DNA of 64,000 bases, from assembly GCF_042659445.1 (NCBI RefSeq), contig NZ_JBHSSR010000009.1; one strand, 5' to 3'. Position numbers and translations under genes: made by a program. Shown in pieces: positions 43,450 to 50,958 of this stretch (positions within the stretch are counted from its first letter, which is position 1; every line of letters starts with the position of its first letter). This DNA comes from Macrococcoides epidermidis (GTDB taxonomy: Bacteria > Bacillota > Bacilli > Staphylococcales > Staphylococcaceae). Under the pieces are notes generated by a model. It had not been told where the DNA came from and ran no database searches. It saw only the letters and a program-made list of their open reading frames with translations.

Positions 43450-44991
43450 ATGGAAATGGCATTTGAACAGGAACTTATATTAGTTCTTGATTTTGGAAGT
43501 CAGTATAATCAGTTAATCACACGTCGTATACGTGAGATGGGTGTTTATTCAGAACTTCACGATCATGAAATTTCAATCGAAGAAATTAAAAAGATGAATC
43601 CAAAAGGTATTATTCTTTCTGGTGGACCAAATTCAGTTTATGAAGAAGGCTCATTTACAGTTGACCCTGAAATCTTTAATTTAGGTGTACCTGTGTTAGG
43701 TATTTGTTATGGCATGCAGTTAATGACAAAATTATTAGGCGGAACTGTAGAACGTGCCAATGAACGTGAATACGGTAAAGCAATCATTACTGCAGAAACA
43801 CACTCACTATTTACAAAATTACCAGAAGAACAAACTGTCTGGATGAGTCATAGTGATAAAGTAATTAATATTCCTGAAGGATTCAGAATGATCGCAAATT
43901 CTCCAAGTTGTAAATACGCAGCGATTGAGAATGCTGAAAGTAATTTATATGGAGTTCAATTCCATCCGGAAGTACGTCATTCAGAATACGGTAATGACTT
44001 ATTACGTAACTTTATCCGTGAAATCTGTAAGTGTACAGGTGAATGGACAATGGAGAACTTCATCGATATCGAAATCGAGAAGATTCGTGAAAAAGTCGGA
44101 GATAAAAAAGTATTATGTGCGATGAGTGGTGGCGTAGATTCATCAGTAGTTGCAGTATTAATCCATAAAGCAATTGGAGATCAGTTAACATGTATCTTCG
44201 TCGATCATGGTTTACTTCGTAAAGGCGAAGGCGATATGGTTATGAAGCAGTTTGGTGAAGGATTCAACATGAATATTATTCGTGTAGATGCGAAAGAACG
44301 CTTTATGAGTAAATTAACAGGTGTATCTGATCCAGAACAAAAGCGTAAAATCATCGGTAATGAATTTGTATATGTATTTGATGATGAAGCATCGAAACTT
44401 GAAGGTGTGGATTTCTTAGCACAAGGTACACTTTATACAGATATCATTGAATCAGGTACAAAGACTGCACAAACGATTAAATCACACCACAACGTAGGTG
44501 GATTACCGGAAGACATGCAGTTTGAGTTAATTGAACCAATCAATACATTATTTAAAGACGAAGTACGTGCGTTAGGTATTGAATTAGGAATCCCTGAACA
44601 TTTAGTATGGCGTCAACCATTCCCTGGTCCGGGTCTTGGTATCCGTGTATTAGGTGAAATTACTGAAGAAAAGCTTGAAATCGTACGTGAATCTGATGCG
44701 ATTTTAAGAGAGGTAATAGCTGAAGAAGGTCTTGAAAGAGATATCTGGCAATACTTCACTGTATTACCTGACATCCGTTCAGTAGGTGTTATGGGAGATT
44801 ATAGAACATATGACTATACAGTTGGTGTACGTGCCGTAACAAGTATCGATGGTATGACAAGTGACTTCGCTAGAATCGATTGGGAAGTACTTCAAAAAGT
44901 ATCTAGTCGTATCGTAAACGAAGTAGCACACGTTAACCGTGTTGTTTATGATATTACATCTAAGCCCCCAAGTACGATTGAGTGGGAATAG
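43450..44991 (+). CDS. guaA: GMP synthase (glutamine-hydrolysing)
   Basis: GuaA aminates XMP to GMP. The 513-residue protein has the class I glutamine amidotransferase domain (GICYGMQLM with its nucleophile, GVQFHPEV), the ATP-pyrophosphatase P-loop AMSGGVDSSVVAV, and a C-terminal dimerisation domain ending in KPPSTIEWE. AGGAG lies 8 bases before the ATG. It is the last gene of the riboswitch operon and is followed by a terminator. Confidence 0.97.
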   Translation: MEMAFEQELILVLDFGSQYNQLITRRIREMGVYSELHDHEISIEEIKKMNPKGIILSGGPNSVYEEGSFTVDPEIFNLGVPVLGICYGMQLMTKLLGGTVERANEREYGKAIITAETHSLFTKLPEEQTVWMSHSDKVINIPEGFRMIANSPSCKYAAIENAESNLYGVQFHPEVRHSEYGNDLLRNFIREICKCTGEWTMENFIDIEIEKIREKVGDKKVLCAMSGGVDSSVVAVLIHKAIGDQLTCIFVDHGLLRKGEGDMVMKQFGEGFNMNIIRVDAKERFMSKLTGVSDPEQKRKIIGNEFVYVFDDEASKLEGVDFLAQGTLYTDIIESGTKTAQTIKSHHNVGGLPEDMQFELIEPINTLFKDEVRALGIELGIPEHLVWRQPFPGPGLGIRVLGEITEEKLEIVRESDAILREVIAEEGLERDIWQYFTVLPDIRSVGVMGDYRTYDYTVGVRAVTSIDGMTSDFARIDWEVLQKVSSRIVNEVAHVNRVVYDITSKPPSTIEWE

Positions 44992-45006
44992 AATAATAAA
45001 TTTAAG

Positions 45007-45040
45007 AGACCTTACAGCCACAATGGTTGTAGGGTCTTTT
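45007..45040. terminator. Terminator after guaA
   Basis: AGACCTTACAGCCA (45007-45020) pairs with TGGTTGTAGGGTCT (45024-45037), with two wobble pairs, then TTT. It also ends the convergent secreted-protein gene. Confidence 0.85.
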
Positions 45041-45044
45041 GTCA

Positions 45045-45353
45045 TTAATGCAGTAAATATTCGTACTTAGTCACATCAAATCCATCTTGCTTTGCTTTCG
45101 ATACAATCTCAGCAACACTATTTAAACCCTGATTCGCAAAGTATTGCTCTAATCTCTCTTTAGTTTCTTGATCTGTGTTAGGGTTCACTAAATAATCGAT
45201 ATATGTCACTTCGTGCTCAAGCATCTTAGAATCATCATGCAATATTATACCGTTCTGTTGAATGACACTTGCCTCAGCTTGATGTACAGTAACGTCCCCT
45301 ATAAATAATGCACTTGTTGCAACTGTTGCGATTACAATATGTTTAAATTTCAT
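45045..45353 (-). CDS. Small secreted hypothetical protein
   Basis: I do not recognise this 102-residue protein. It begins with a clear signal peptide (MKFKHIVIATVATSALFIGD, then VTVHQAEA with a likely cut after AEA). The mature part of about 75 residues is hydrophilic, with YIDYLVNPNTDQETKERLEQYF and a tyrosine-rich end (KYEYLLH). There are no cysteines or anchor, so it is probably released. ATG 45353 follows GGAGT by about 9 bases; a GTG three codons earlier is an alternative. It converges on guaA. Confidence 0.75.
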   Translation of the reverse strand: MKFKHIVIATVATSALFIGDVTVHQAEASVIQQNGIILHDDSKMLEHEVTYIDYLVNPNTDQETKERLEQYFANQGLNSVAEIVSKAKQDGFDVTKYEYLLH

Positions 45354-45564
45354 ATAAAACACTCCTTTGTAGTTGATGCATACATGTTAGCACGATTTAT
45401 TTTTTAAAAGTGGATTATGAACGGCTTTTAAGAATTATTGAGATTTAGTTAAGCAATTTGTTTCGATAATAGAAGAGGGGGTAAAGAGAAAATACAGTTG
45501 ATATTGACTGTGAGAACTAAAGTAATTTCAGCCAATCGTTATATTTATTAGAGGAGTGATTGAA

Positions 45565-45672
45565 ATGAACGGTATCTTTAAAGTAATTGGTGCATCTGCA
45601 ATTGCTTACGGTACAGTGTTATGTGCTGAAGCGATTAATGAAATTGCCACAGACATTCAAACAGAAGAATAG
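45565..45672 (+). CDS. Small hydrophobic peptide, 35 residues
   Basis: This short frame reads MNGIFKVIGASAIAYGTVLC, then AEAINEIATDIQTEE. A GGAGTG site lies 7 bases before the ATG, and a good terminator follows 28 bases after the stop, so it looks like a real monocistronic small gene. Residues 4-21 are hydrophobic and the tail is acidic, suggesting a membrane-associated or amphipathic peptide. No family is recognised. It lies between the secreted protein and the NTF2-like gene. A small regulatory RNA is an alternative reading. Confidence 0.6.
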   Translation: MNGIFKVIGASAIAYGTVLCAEAINEIATDIQTEE

Positions 45673-45699
45673 CGACTTACAACTTAATATAATTTGGTG

Positions 45700-45730
45700 G
45701 AAGGTGGGATTCTAAATCTCATCTTCTTTT
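45700..45730 (+). terminator. Terminator after the 35-residue peptide gene
   Basis: AAGGTGGGAT (45701-45710) pairs with ATCTCATCTT (45716-45725), with wobbles, followed by TTTT. Confidence 0.7.
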
Positions 45731-45860
45731 ATTTATATTGTGAAATTTCATCTTTAGAATAATTAAAAAATATAAATTTTTAAATGAAAACAAAATATAT
45801 AGAGTAACGTATAAATGTTCGGGGTATAAGAATTATAAAAGAAATGATTGGGGCGATGTT

Positions 45861-46229
45861 ATGGATACTCCTGAACAAGAAGTTTATACGGTATATAAAA
45901 AGTTGTATGAAGCAATGATTGAAAGAGATACTGAAACAATTGATAATTTAATGATGGATGGTAGTGTATTAGTACATATGACAGGTGTCAGGCAGCCGAA
46001 AAGAGAATGGTTACAAGCGATAGAAGATGAGTCGATGAAATATTATTCTACAAAAGAAGAAAATATCGAAATTATATTAAAAGAGAAAAAAGCGACATTG
46101 GTAGCACAAAATAAAGTAGATGCAAGAATATATGGCTCAAGAAATACATGGCCGCTTGAATTAACGATGAGTATGGTGAAATTTGAAAAGGATTGGAAGA
46201 TTTCACACGTTGAAGCCTCTACATATTAA
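45861..46229 (+). CDS. NTF2-like (SnoaL/DUF4440-type) protein
   Basis: The 122-residue protein has the cone-shaped NTF2-like pattern: a first helix with VYTVYKKLYEAMIERDTETIDNLMMDGSVLVHMTG, a middle helix REWLQAIEDESMKYYS, and closing strands with LTMSMVKFEKDWKISHVEAST. Such proteins can be enzymes or binding proteins, and nothing here fixes the substrate. It has a weak ribosome site (GGGGCG) and no operon partner. The tRNA-Ser gene follows. Confidence 0.75.
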   Translation: MDTPEQEVYTVYKKLYEAMIERDTETIDNLMMDGSVLVHMTGVRQPKREWLQAIEDESMKYYSTKEENIEIILKEKKATLVAQNKVDARIYGSRNTWPLELTMSMVKFEKDWKISHVEASTY

Positions 46230-46257
46230 TTTTTTTAATATTTCTTAGTAAATATTA

Positions 46258-46286
46258 TTGACAGTATTATGAGTTTATTATAAGAT
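46258..46286 (+). promoter_or_regulatory. tRNA-Ser promoter
   Basis: A consensus TTGACA (46258-46263) lies 17 bases before TAAGAT (46281-46286), 17 bases upstream of the tRNA 5' end. Confidence 0.75.
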
Positions 46287-46302
46287 TGATATTGTCTTAT
46301 TT

Positions 46303-46395
46303 GGAGGAATACCCAAGTCCGGCTGAAGGGATCGGTCTTGAAAACCGACAGGGGCTTAACGGCTCGCGGGGGTTCGAATCCCTCTTCCTCCGCCA
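46303..46395 (+). tRNA. tRNA-Ser (anticodon UGA)
   Basis: The acceptor stem GGAGGAA pairs with TTCCTCC, followed by G and an encoded CCA. The anticodon arm TCGGT/ACCGA (46332-46336 with 46344-46348) encloses loop CTTGAAA with anticodon TGA at 46339-46341. A long variable arm and GGTTCGAATCC T-arm are present, as expected of a class II serine tRNA. It reads UCA and other UCN codons. Confidence 0.97.
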
Positions 46396-46430
46396 TTATT
46401 TAGACTAATTACATCTTTTTATATATATTA

Positions 46431-46464
46431 AATGACTCAATAAATTTTGAGTCATTTTTTTTAT
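46431..46464 (+). terminator. Terminator after tRNA-Ser
   Basis: AATGACTCAA (46431-46440) pairs perfectly with TTGAGTCATT (46447-46456), followed by a long T run. Confidence 0.9.
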
Positions 46465-46511
46465 ATTCTGATATAATTATAGAATATTCAGAAAATTTAT
46501 GAGGTGATGGG

Positions 46512-47609
46512 ATGATTATTGAAGATATCGATATTAAACGACAAATTTCAAAGCTCAAAAAGCCGTTCAAAACTGCACTTCGTGAAACAGATGTGATTGA
46601 AAGTATCATTGTGTTTATTAAAACTGATATTGGGTTGGTAGGAGTAGGAGAAGCGGTACCTACTCCTGTTATTACCGGTGATACGGTTCAAAGTATTGTC
46701 GCAGCGATACAGTATTTAAGACCAAAACTCGTTGAACAAAAAGTATCGACAGATTTATTGCCAATAATACAGAAAGGTATTGTAAATAATACGAGTGCTA
46801 AAGCGGCACTGGACATGGCAATTTATGATTTGCTGGCAAAAGAAGCAAATTTACCACTCTATCAATATTTAAACAAAAGTGCTAGTGCACATAAATTAAC
46901 TACAAGTCATACTGTAAGTTTGAATGGTGTAGGAGAAATGACGCATGATGCTGTTATGTATGCTGAAGAAAAATTCGAATCTTTAAAAGTGAAGCTTGGT
47001 AATGATGTCGATCTAGATATGGCGAGGATACATGCTATTCGCGATGTAGTGCCAGATTTAAAGTTAGCGATTGATGCAAATCAGGGATGGAGTAAAGAGG
47101 ATACTTCCCGTTTCATTGATTATTTAAAGTATGAACATATTGAAGTAGATTGTATTGAGCAGCCGATGTATAGAAAAGATTATTTAGAGATGTCTAATAT
47201 AGCACAATCAAGTGATATACACATTATGGCAGATGAAAGTTTGTTTGATGTCTATGATGCAGCGTTAATCGCAAAGCTTGGTGGTGTATCGTGGTTTAAT
47301 ATTAAGCTCATGAAGTCAGGAGGTATATACGGTGCACTTCAGATTCATCAAGTGGCACGAGCTAAAGGTATTCAGTGTATGCTTGGATCGATGATGGAGT
47401 CACATATAGCACTTACAGCAGCAATGCACTTAGCGCTCGCGCTTAATATAGAAAAAGTAGATTTTGATGCACCTTTTATGTTGGAAGAAAAAACAATCTC
47501 AGGCGGTATCACATATGATGGACCGAAAGTAAGTTTGAGTGAAGGAAACGGTTTAGGTATCGATAATGAAAAACTATTGGAGGCGTTAAGAGATGCAGAA
47601 AGTTTGTAA
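46512..47609 (+). CDS. ykfB: Dipeptide epimerase (L-Ala-D/L-Glu epimerase type)
   Basis: The 365-residue enolase-superfamily enzyme is of the muconate-cycloisomerase type. The catalytic lysine motif is SLKVKLG, acid ligands lie at AIDANQGW, CIEQPM and MADESLFD, and the second lysine is in NIKLMKSGG. Members next to YkfC-type peptidases epimerise L-Ala-D-Glu released from the cell wall. The next gene overlaps it by 17 bases, which supports this role. An extended -10 (TGA-TATAAT ending 46477) and GAGGTG site lie upstream. An o-succinylbenzoate synthase role is less likely given the context. Confidence 0.87.
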   Translation: MIIEDIDIKRQISKLKKPFKTALRETDVIESIIVFIKTDIGLVGVGEAVPTPVITGDTVQSIVAAIQYLRPKLVEQKVSTDLLPIIQKGIVNNTSAKAALDMAIYDLLAKEANLPLYQYLNKSASAHKLTTSHTVSLNGVGEMTHDAVMYAEEKFESLKVKLGNDVDLDMARIHAIRDVVPDLKLAIDANQGWSKEDTSRFIDYLKYEHIEVDCIEQPMYRKDYLEMSNIAQSSDIHIMADESLFDVYDAALIAKLGGVSWFNIKLMKSGGIYGALQIHQVARAKGIQCMLGSMMESHIALTAAMHLALALNIEKVDFDAPFMLEEKTISGGITYDGPKVSLSEGNGLGIDNEKLLEALRDAESL

Positions 47610-48501
47610 TGTACCGGTAAGTACAGTATGGCGTAGTATAGGTAAAGCTAGAGATATCGATTCTGAGGCAACGGATTATCCAGTAAACATTCAAAAGTGG
47701 TTACTCAAATTAAATTTAGAACAGAAATTATCGTTTTGTGATGATTCTAGAATTGATACGCAACTTTTGTACGGAGAGCCGCTTGAAGTGATTGAAGAGA
47801 GTGATGAATGGTGTAAAGTTGTGTGTGTGGAACAAGGATCAGAAAGTGATAGTCGTGGTTATCCTGGATTTATTCCAAAATCTCATATTGGTGAAATAGA
47901 AGTAACAGATAATATTCAATATGCACGTGTTATTGTGCCGAAGACATTAAGCTATAAAGAAGATATGCCTTTCTATGTGCTATCATTCAACACAACATTA
48001 CCTATTAACTACATAGAAGATGATGATGTATATGTTAATAGTCCGGACGGTCAATTAAAACTAAAAAAAGATGCCATCGCAATACAGCAACATAGGGTTC
48101 CTGAGCAGAACCCAAGTTTTCGCGAACTGTATCGAGCATCTTCAATGTATGTTGATCTAGGTTACTTGTGGGGTGGCATGTCTAGTTACGGTTATGATTG
48201 TTCAGGCTTTGTTTATCATATGTATCGTCATCTTGGTTTTACCTTACCACGAGATGCACATGAACAATATTTAGCAACGAAAGCAATCGATAAACAAGAT
48301 TTAATACCAGGAGACTTAGTATATTTCTCTGATGTTAAAGATATCGATAAAATATCGCATATCGGCATTTATATTGGCAGCGGGTTTATGATTCATTCAC
48401 CGAATACACCGAACGCAATTGAAGAAAGAACAATTGAATCTGGTTTATACTCAGATATATATGTGGGTGCAAGCCGTGTCTATGACTTTATTAATGATTG
48501 A
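47593..48501 (+). CDS. ykfC: NlpC/P60 muropeptide endopeptidase, YkfC-like
   Basis: The 302-residue protein has N-terminal SH3-like modules (about 1-170, with EVIEESDEWCKVV) and a C-terminal NlpC/P60 domain. Its catalytic Cys lies in YGYDCSGFVYHMY and its His in SHIGIYIG, with IHSP as the third position. YkfC enzymes cut gamma-D-Glu-diaminopimelate or lysine bonds of muropeptides that carry a free L-Ala. No signal peptide is seen, which fits cytoplasmic wall recycling. It overlaps ykfB at its start, and its last 22 bases overlap the convergent serine hydrolase gene. Confidence 0.88.
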   Translation: MQKVCNVPVSTVWRSIGKARDIDSEATDYPVNIQKWLLKLNLEQKLSFCDDSRIDTQLLYGEPLEVIEESDEWCKVVCVEQGSESDSRGYPGFIPKSHIGEIEVTDNIQYARVIVPKTLSYKEDMPFYVLSFNTTLPINYIEDDDVYVNSPDGQLKLKKDAIAIQQHRVPEQNPSFRELYRASSMYVDLGYLWGGMSSYGYDCSGFVYHMYRHLGFTLPRDAHEQYLATKAIDKQDLIPGDLVYFSDVKDIDKISHIGIYIGSGFMIHSPNTPNAIEERTIESGLYSDIYVGASRVYDFIND

Positions 48502-49208
48502 AAGTATAAACCTAGGTCATGGAATGCCTGATGAATGAATTGTGCATCATCATAATCTGTTAAGACAACGAAGATAATTTCGTTATCTTGAAATCGAACA
48601 ATCCCTGCATCGTGATGCACATTATCGAAGTCACCTGTTTTTGTTCCAAATTCTATTGTTTCATCTGTTAAATACATCAAAGTCTTATCTTTTAAAAGTT
48701 GCTGTTTCATAATTTGAAACATCGCTTTAAATTGTTCATGGGATTTTATGAGTGACAGCGTTTGGAATATATCGTGTGCAGATGTAAAGTTATCATATCC
48801 AAGTGCGCGACGCTCTGTATCCATCATCTTTCTTTGCAGTTTCGTATCACCAAGATTATTGCGCAGGAAATATGCATTTAAAGTATCCATGCCAATCCAT
48901 TCAATCAATGTATTTGTTGCACGATTATCACTCACAATAATCATTAACGTAACTAAATCGTGAACAGTATATTCAGTTTGTGATAAATAAGGAGAAACAC
49001 CAGCACCTTCCACTTTTTCATCGATTGGAATGATTGTCTCTAAATCATGCAAACGCTGATCGAAGATATATAACATGATTGGTAATTTGATTAAACTTGC
49101 AGAGGGATAAACCTGCTTCTCATTTGATTTGTACACTATATCACCGTTCAATGACATTAAAGTGCTGCTGAAATTATTATGCTGCAATAATACTGGATTA
49201 TTTTCCAT
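48480..49208 (-). CDS. Class A beta-lactamase-like serine hydrolase
   Basis: The 242-residue protein carries the active-site set of class A penicillin-recognising enzymes: SASLIK (nucleophile Ser38, Lys41), VSDNRATN and TKTGDF. The omega-loop region DTERRALGYDNFTSAHD lacks an obvious ExxLN, so true beta-lactam hydrolysis is uncertain. It has no signal peptide and should be cytoplasmic, suggesting action on muropeptides. ATG 49208 fits the AAGGGG site better than GTG 49217. It faces ykfB-ykfC tail to tail with a 22-base overlap. Confidence 0.85.
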   Translation of the reverse strand: MENNPVLLQHNNFSSTLMSLNGDIVYKSNEKQVYPSASLIKLPIMLYIFDQRLHDLETIIPIDEKVEGAGVSPYLSQTEYTVHDLVTLMIIVSDNRATNTLIEWIGMDTLNAYFLRNNLGDTKLQRKMMDTERRALGYDNFTSAHDIFQTLSLIKSHEQFKAMFQIMKQQLLKDKTLMYLTDETIEFGTKTGDFDNVHHDAGIVRFQDNEIIFVVLTDYDDAQFIHQAFHDLGLYFQSLIKS

Positions 49209-49306
49209 ATATTTCACATCCCCTTCGTTGCTTGTATATCAATATAATACAACTTTATAAAGATAAAATGTGTAAAAAAATAATATTTAAATAAAAATTT
49301 TAATGT

Positions 49307-49356
49307 TGAAAACCTTTTCAGAAAACCTTTACATACTTGTATAGACAGTGTACAAT
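49307..49356 (+). promoter_or_regulatory. Trehalose operon promoter with cre and operator
   Basis: TTTACA (49328-49333) and TACAAT (49351-49356) are 17 bases apart. TGAAAACCTTTTCA (49307-49320) differs from the CcpA cre consensus at one base. The spacer contains CTTGTATAGACAG, which resembles half-symmetric TreR operators (TTGTATATACAA). Repression by TreR and catabolite control would both fit. Confidence 0.55.
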
Positions 49357-49388
49357 GAATGCATATTAAAACAAAGGAGTTGACCAGA

Positions 49389-50861
49389 ATGGCAGTCAAC
49401 AGACAAGAAGTAAAAGACATTATTGGTGCAATTGGTGGTAAGGATAACGTATCAGCAGCAACGCACTGTGTTACAAGATTACGTTTAGCATTAAAAGATG
49501 AATCAAAAGTAGATAAGGCAGCTTTAGATAAAATTAATTTAGTAAAAGGATCTTTTGCGGCGAATAACCAGTTCCAAATCGTAATTGGACCAGGTACAGT
49601 TGATGAAGCTTACAAAGTATTCGTTGATGAAACAGGGATCGGTGAAAGTTCAAAAGACGATGTAAAAGCAGCAGCAGCAGAAAAGATGAACCCGTTACAA
49701 CGTGCGATTAAAACGTTAGGTGATGTATTTATTCCATTATTACCTGCAATCGTAACAGCCGGTTTATTATTAGGTCTTTCTAATTTATTACTTGATCCAG
49801 GTGTGTTTTACGATAAAAAATCTGTAGTAGATGTATTTCCACAATTTAAAGGTATAGCAGAAATTATTAAATTAATTGCTGTAACACCATTCCACTTCTT
49901 ACCTGCATTAATTGGTTGGAGCGCGATGCGTGTGTTTGGTGGTAGTCCAATTTTAGGTTTAGTATTAGGTTTAGTGTTGGTTAACCCAGCTCTAGCATCA
50001 CAATACGGTTTAGCAGACGCTGAAACTGGTAAATTAAATGAAATCCCAACGTGGGACGTATTTGGATTAAAAGTTCAACAATTAAACTACGCAGCACAAG
50101 TATTACCAATCTTAATCGCAACTTGGTGTTTAGCTCAAGTTGAACGATTCTTGAATAAACGTGTTCATGATTCTATTAAGATGTTAGTTGTAGGACCAGT
50201 TGCATTATTATTAGTAGGTTTCTTATCATTCATTATCATTGGGCCAGTTGCTTTCTGGTTAGGTAATCAAATCACTGGTTTTGTTCAAATGATCTTTGAA
50301 AATGCTGGATGGTTAGGTGGATTAATTTACGGATTAGTATATGCCCCACTTGTAATTACTGGTTTACATCACATGTTCTTAGCGGTAGATTTCCAATTAA
50401 TGAGTTCTCCGTTAGGCGGAACATACTTATGGCCAATCCTTGCAATCTCTAATATTTCTCAAGGTTCGGCAGCATTTGCAGCTTGGTTCTTATACAAACG
50501 TAAAAAGATGGTCAAAGAAGAAGGTTTAGCATTAACTTCTGGTATCTCAGGTTGGTTAGGGGTTACAGAACCTGCAATGTTCGGTGTTAACATTCCATTA
50601 AAATACCCATTTATAGCAGCTGTATTAACGACTGGTTTAGTAGGAGCAATCTTCGGTTCACAACAAGTGTTAGGTAAAGTAGGAGTAGGGGGATTGCCTG
50701 GTATCATGAGTATCCAATCTCAATTCCAAATGACATTCTTAATTGGTATGATTATTGCAATCGTCTTACCTATCGTATTAACATTAATCTTCTCAAACTT
50801 CGCTAAGAAAAAGATGGGTGAAGATGTAGCGGAGCCTATCGTATCAGACAAAAATATATAA
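49389..50861 (+). CDS. treP: PTS trehalose-specific EIIBC component
   Basis: TreP imports and phosphorylates trehalose to trehalose-6-phosphate. The 491-residue protein has the EIIB domain (about 1-90, with phosphocysteine motif ATHCVTRLRL) followed by the EIIC membrane domain (about 105-480, around ten helices, with GLHHMFLAVDFQLM and TEPAMFGVNIPLKYPF). No EIIA domain is fused, so a free EIIA should supply phosphate. ATG 49389 follows AAGGAG by 9 bases. It is the first gene of treP-treC-treR. Confidence 0.94.
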   Translation: MAVNRQEVKDIIGAIGGKDNVSAATHCVTRLRLALKDESKVDKAALDKINLVKGSFAANNQFQIVIGPGTVDEAYKVFVDETGIGESSKDDVKAAAAEKMNPLQRAIKTLGDVFIPLLPAIVTAGLLLGLSNLLLDPGVFYDKKSVVDVFPQFKGIAEIIKLIAVTPFHFLPALIGWSAMRVFGGSPILGLVLGLVLVNPALASQYGLADAETGKLNEIPTWDVFGLKVQQLNYAAQVLPILIATWCLAQVERFLNKRVHDSIKMLVVGPVALLLVGFLSFIIIGPVAFWLGNQITGFVQMIFENAGWLGGLIYGLVYAPLVITGLHHMFLAVDFQLMSSPLGGTYLWPILAISNISQGSAAFAAWFLYKRKKMVKEEGLALTSGISGWLGVTEPAMFGVNIPLKYPFIAAVLTTGLVGAIFGSQQVLGKVGVGGLPGIMSIQSQFQMTFLIGMIIAIVLPIVLTLIFSNFAKKKMGEDVAEPIVSDKNI

Positions 50862-50884
50862 AATTTCATAGTTAATAAATTAAT

Positions 50885-50918
50885 CAACGAACAACTTGTA
50901 CTTACAGGTTGTTCGTTG
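50885..50918 (+). repeat. Intercistronic hairpin between treP and treC
   Basis: CAACGAACAAC (50885-50895) pairs perfectly with GTTGTTCGTTG (50908-50918), and pairing continues inward. No T run follows, so it is probably an mRNA-stabilising or processing structure, or a weak attenuator. Confidence 0.6.
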
Positions 50919-50958
50919 TAAAATTATATTATCAAAAAAAACGTTAGGAGTTTTAATA

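Noticed and set aside
50896..50958. Longer N-terminus for TreC starting at 50896
   Set aside because: The extension would be encoded by the intercistronic hairpin and has no ribosome site, while ATG 50959 does.
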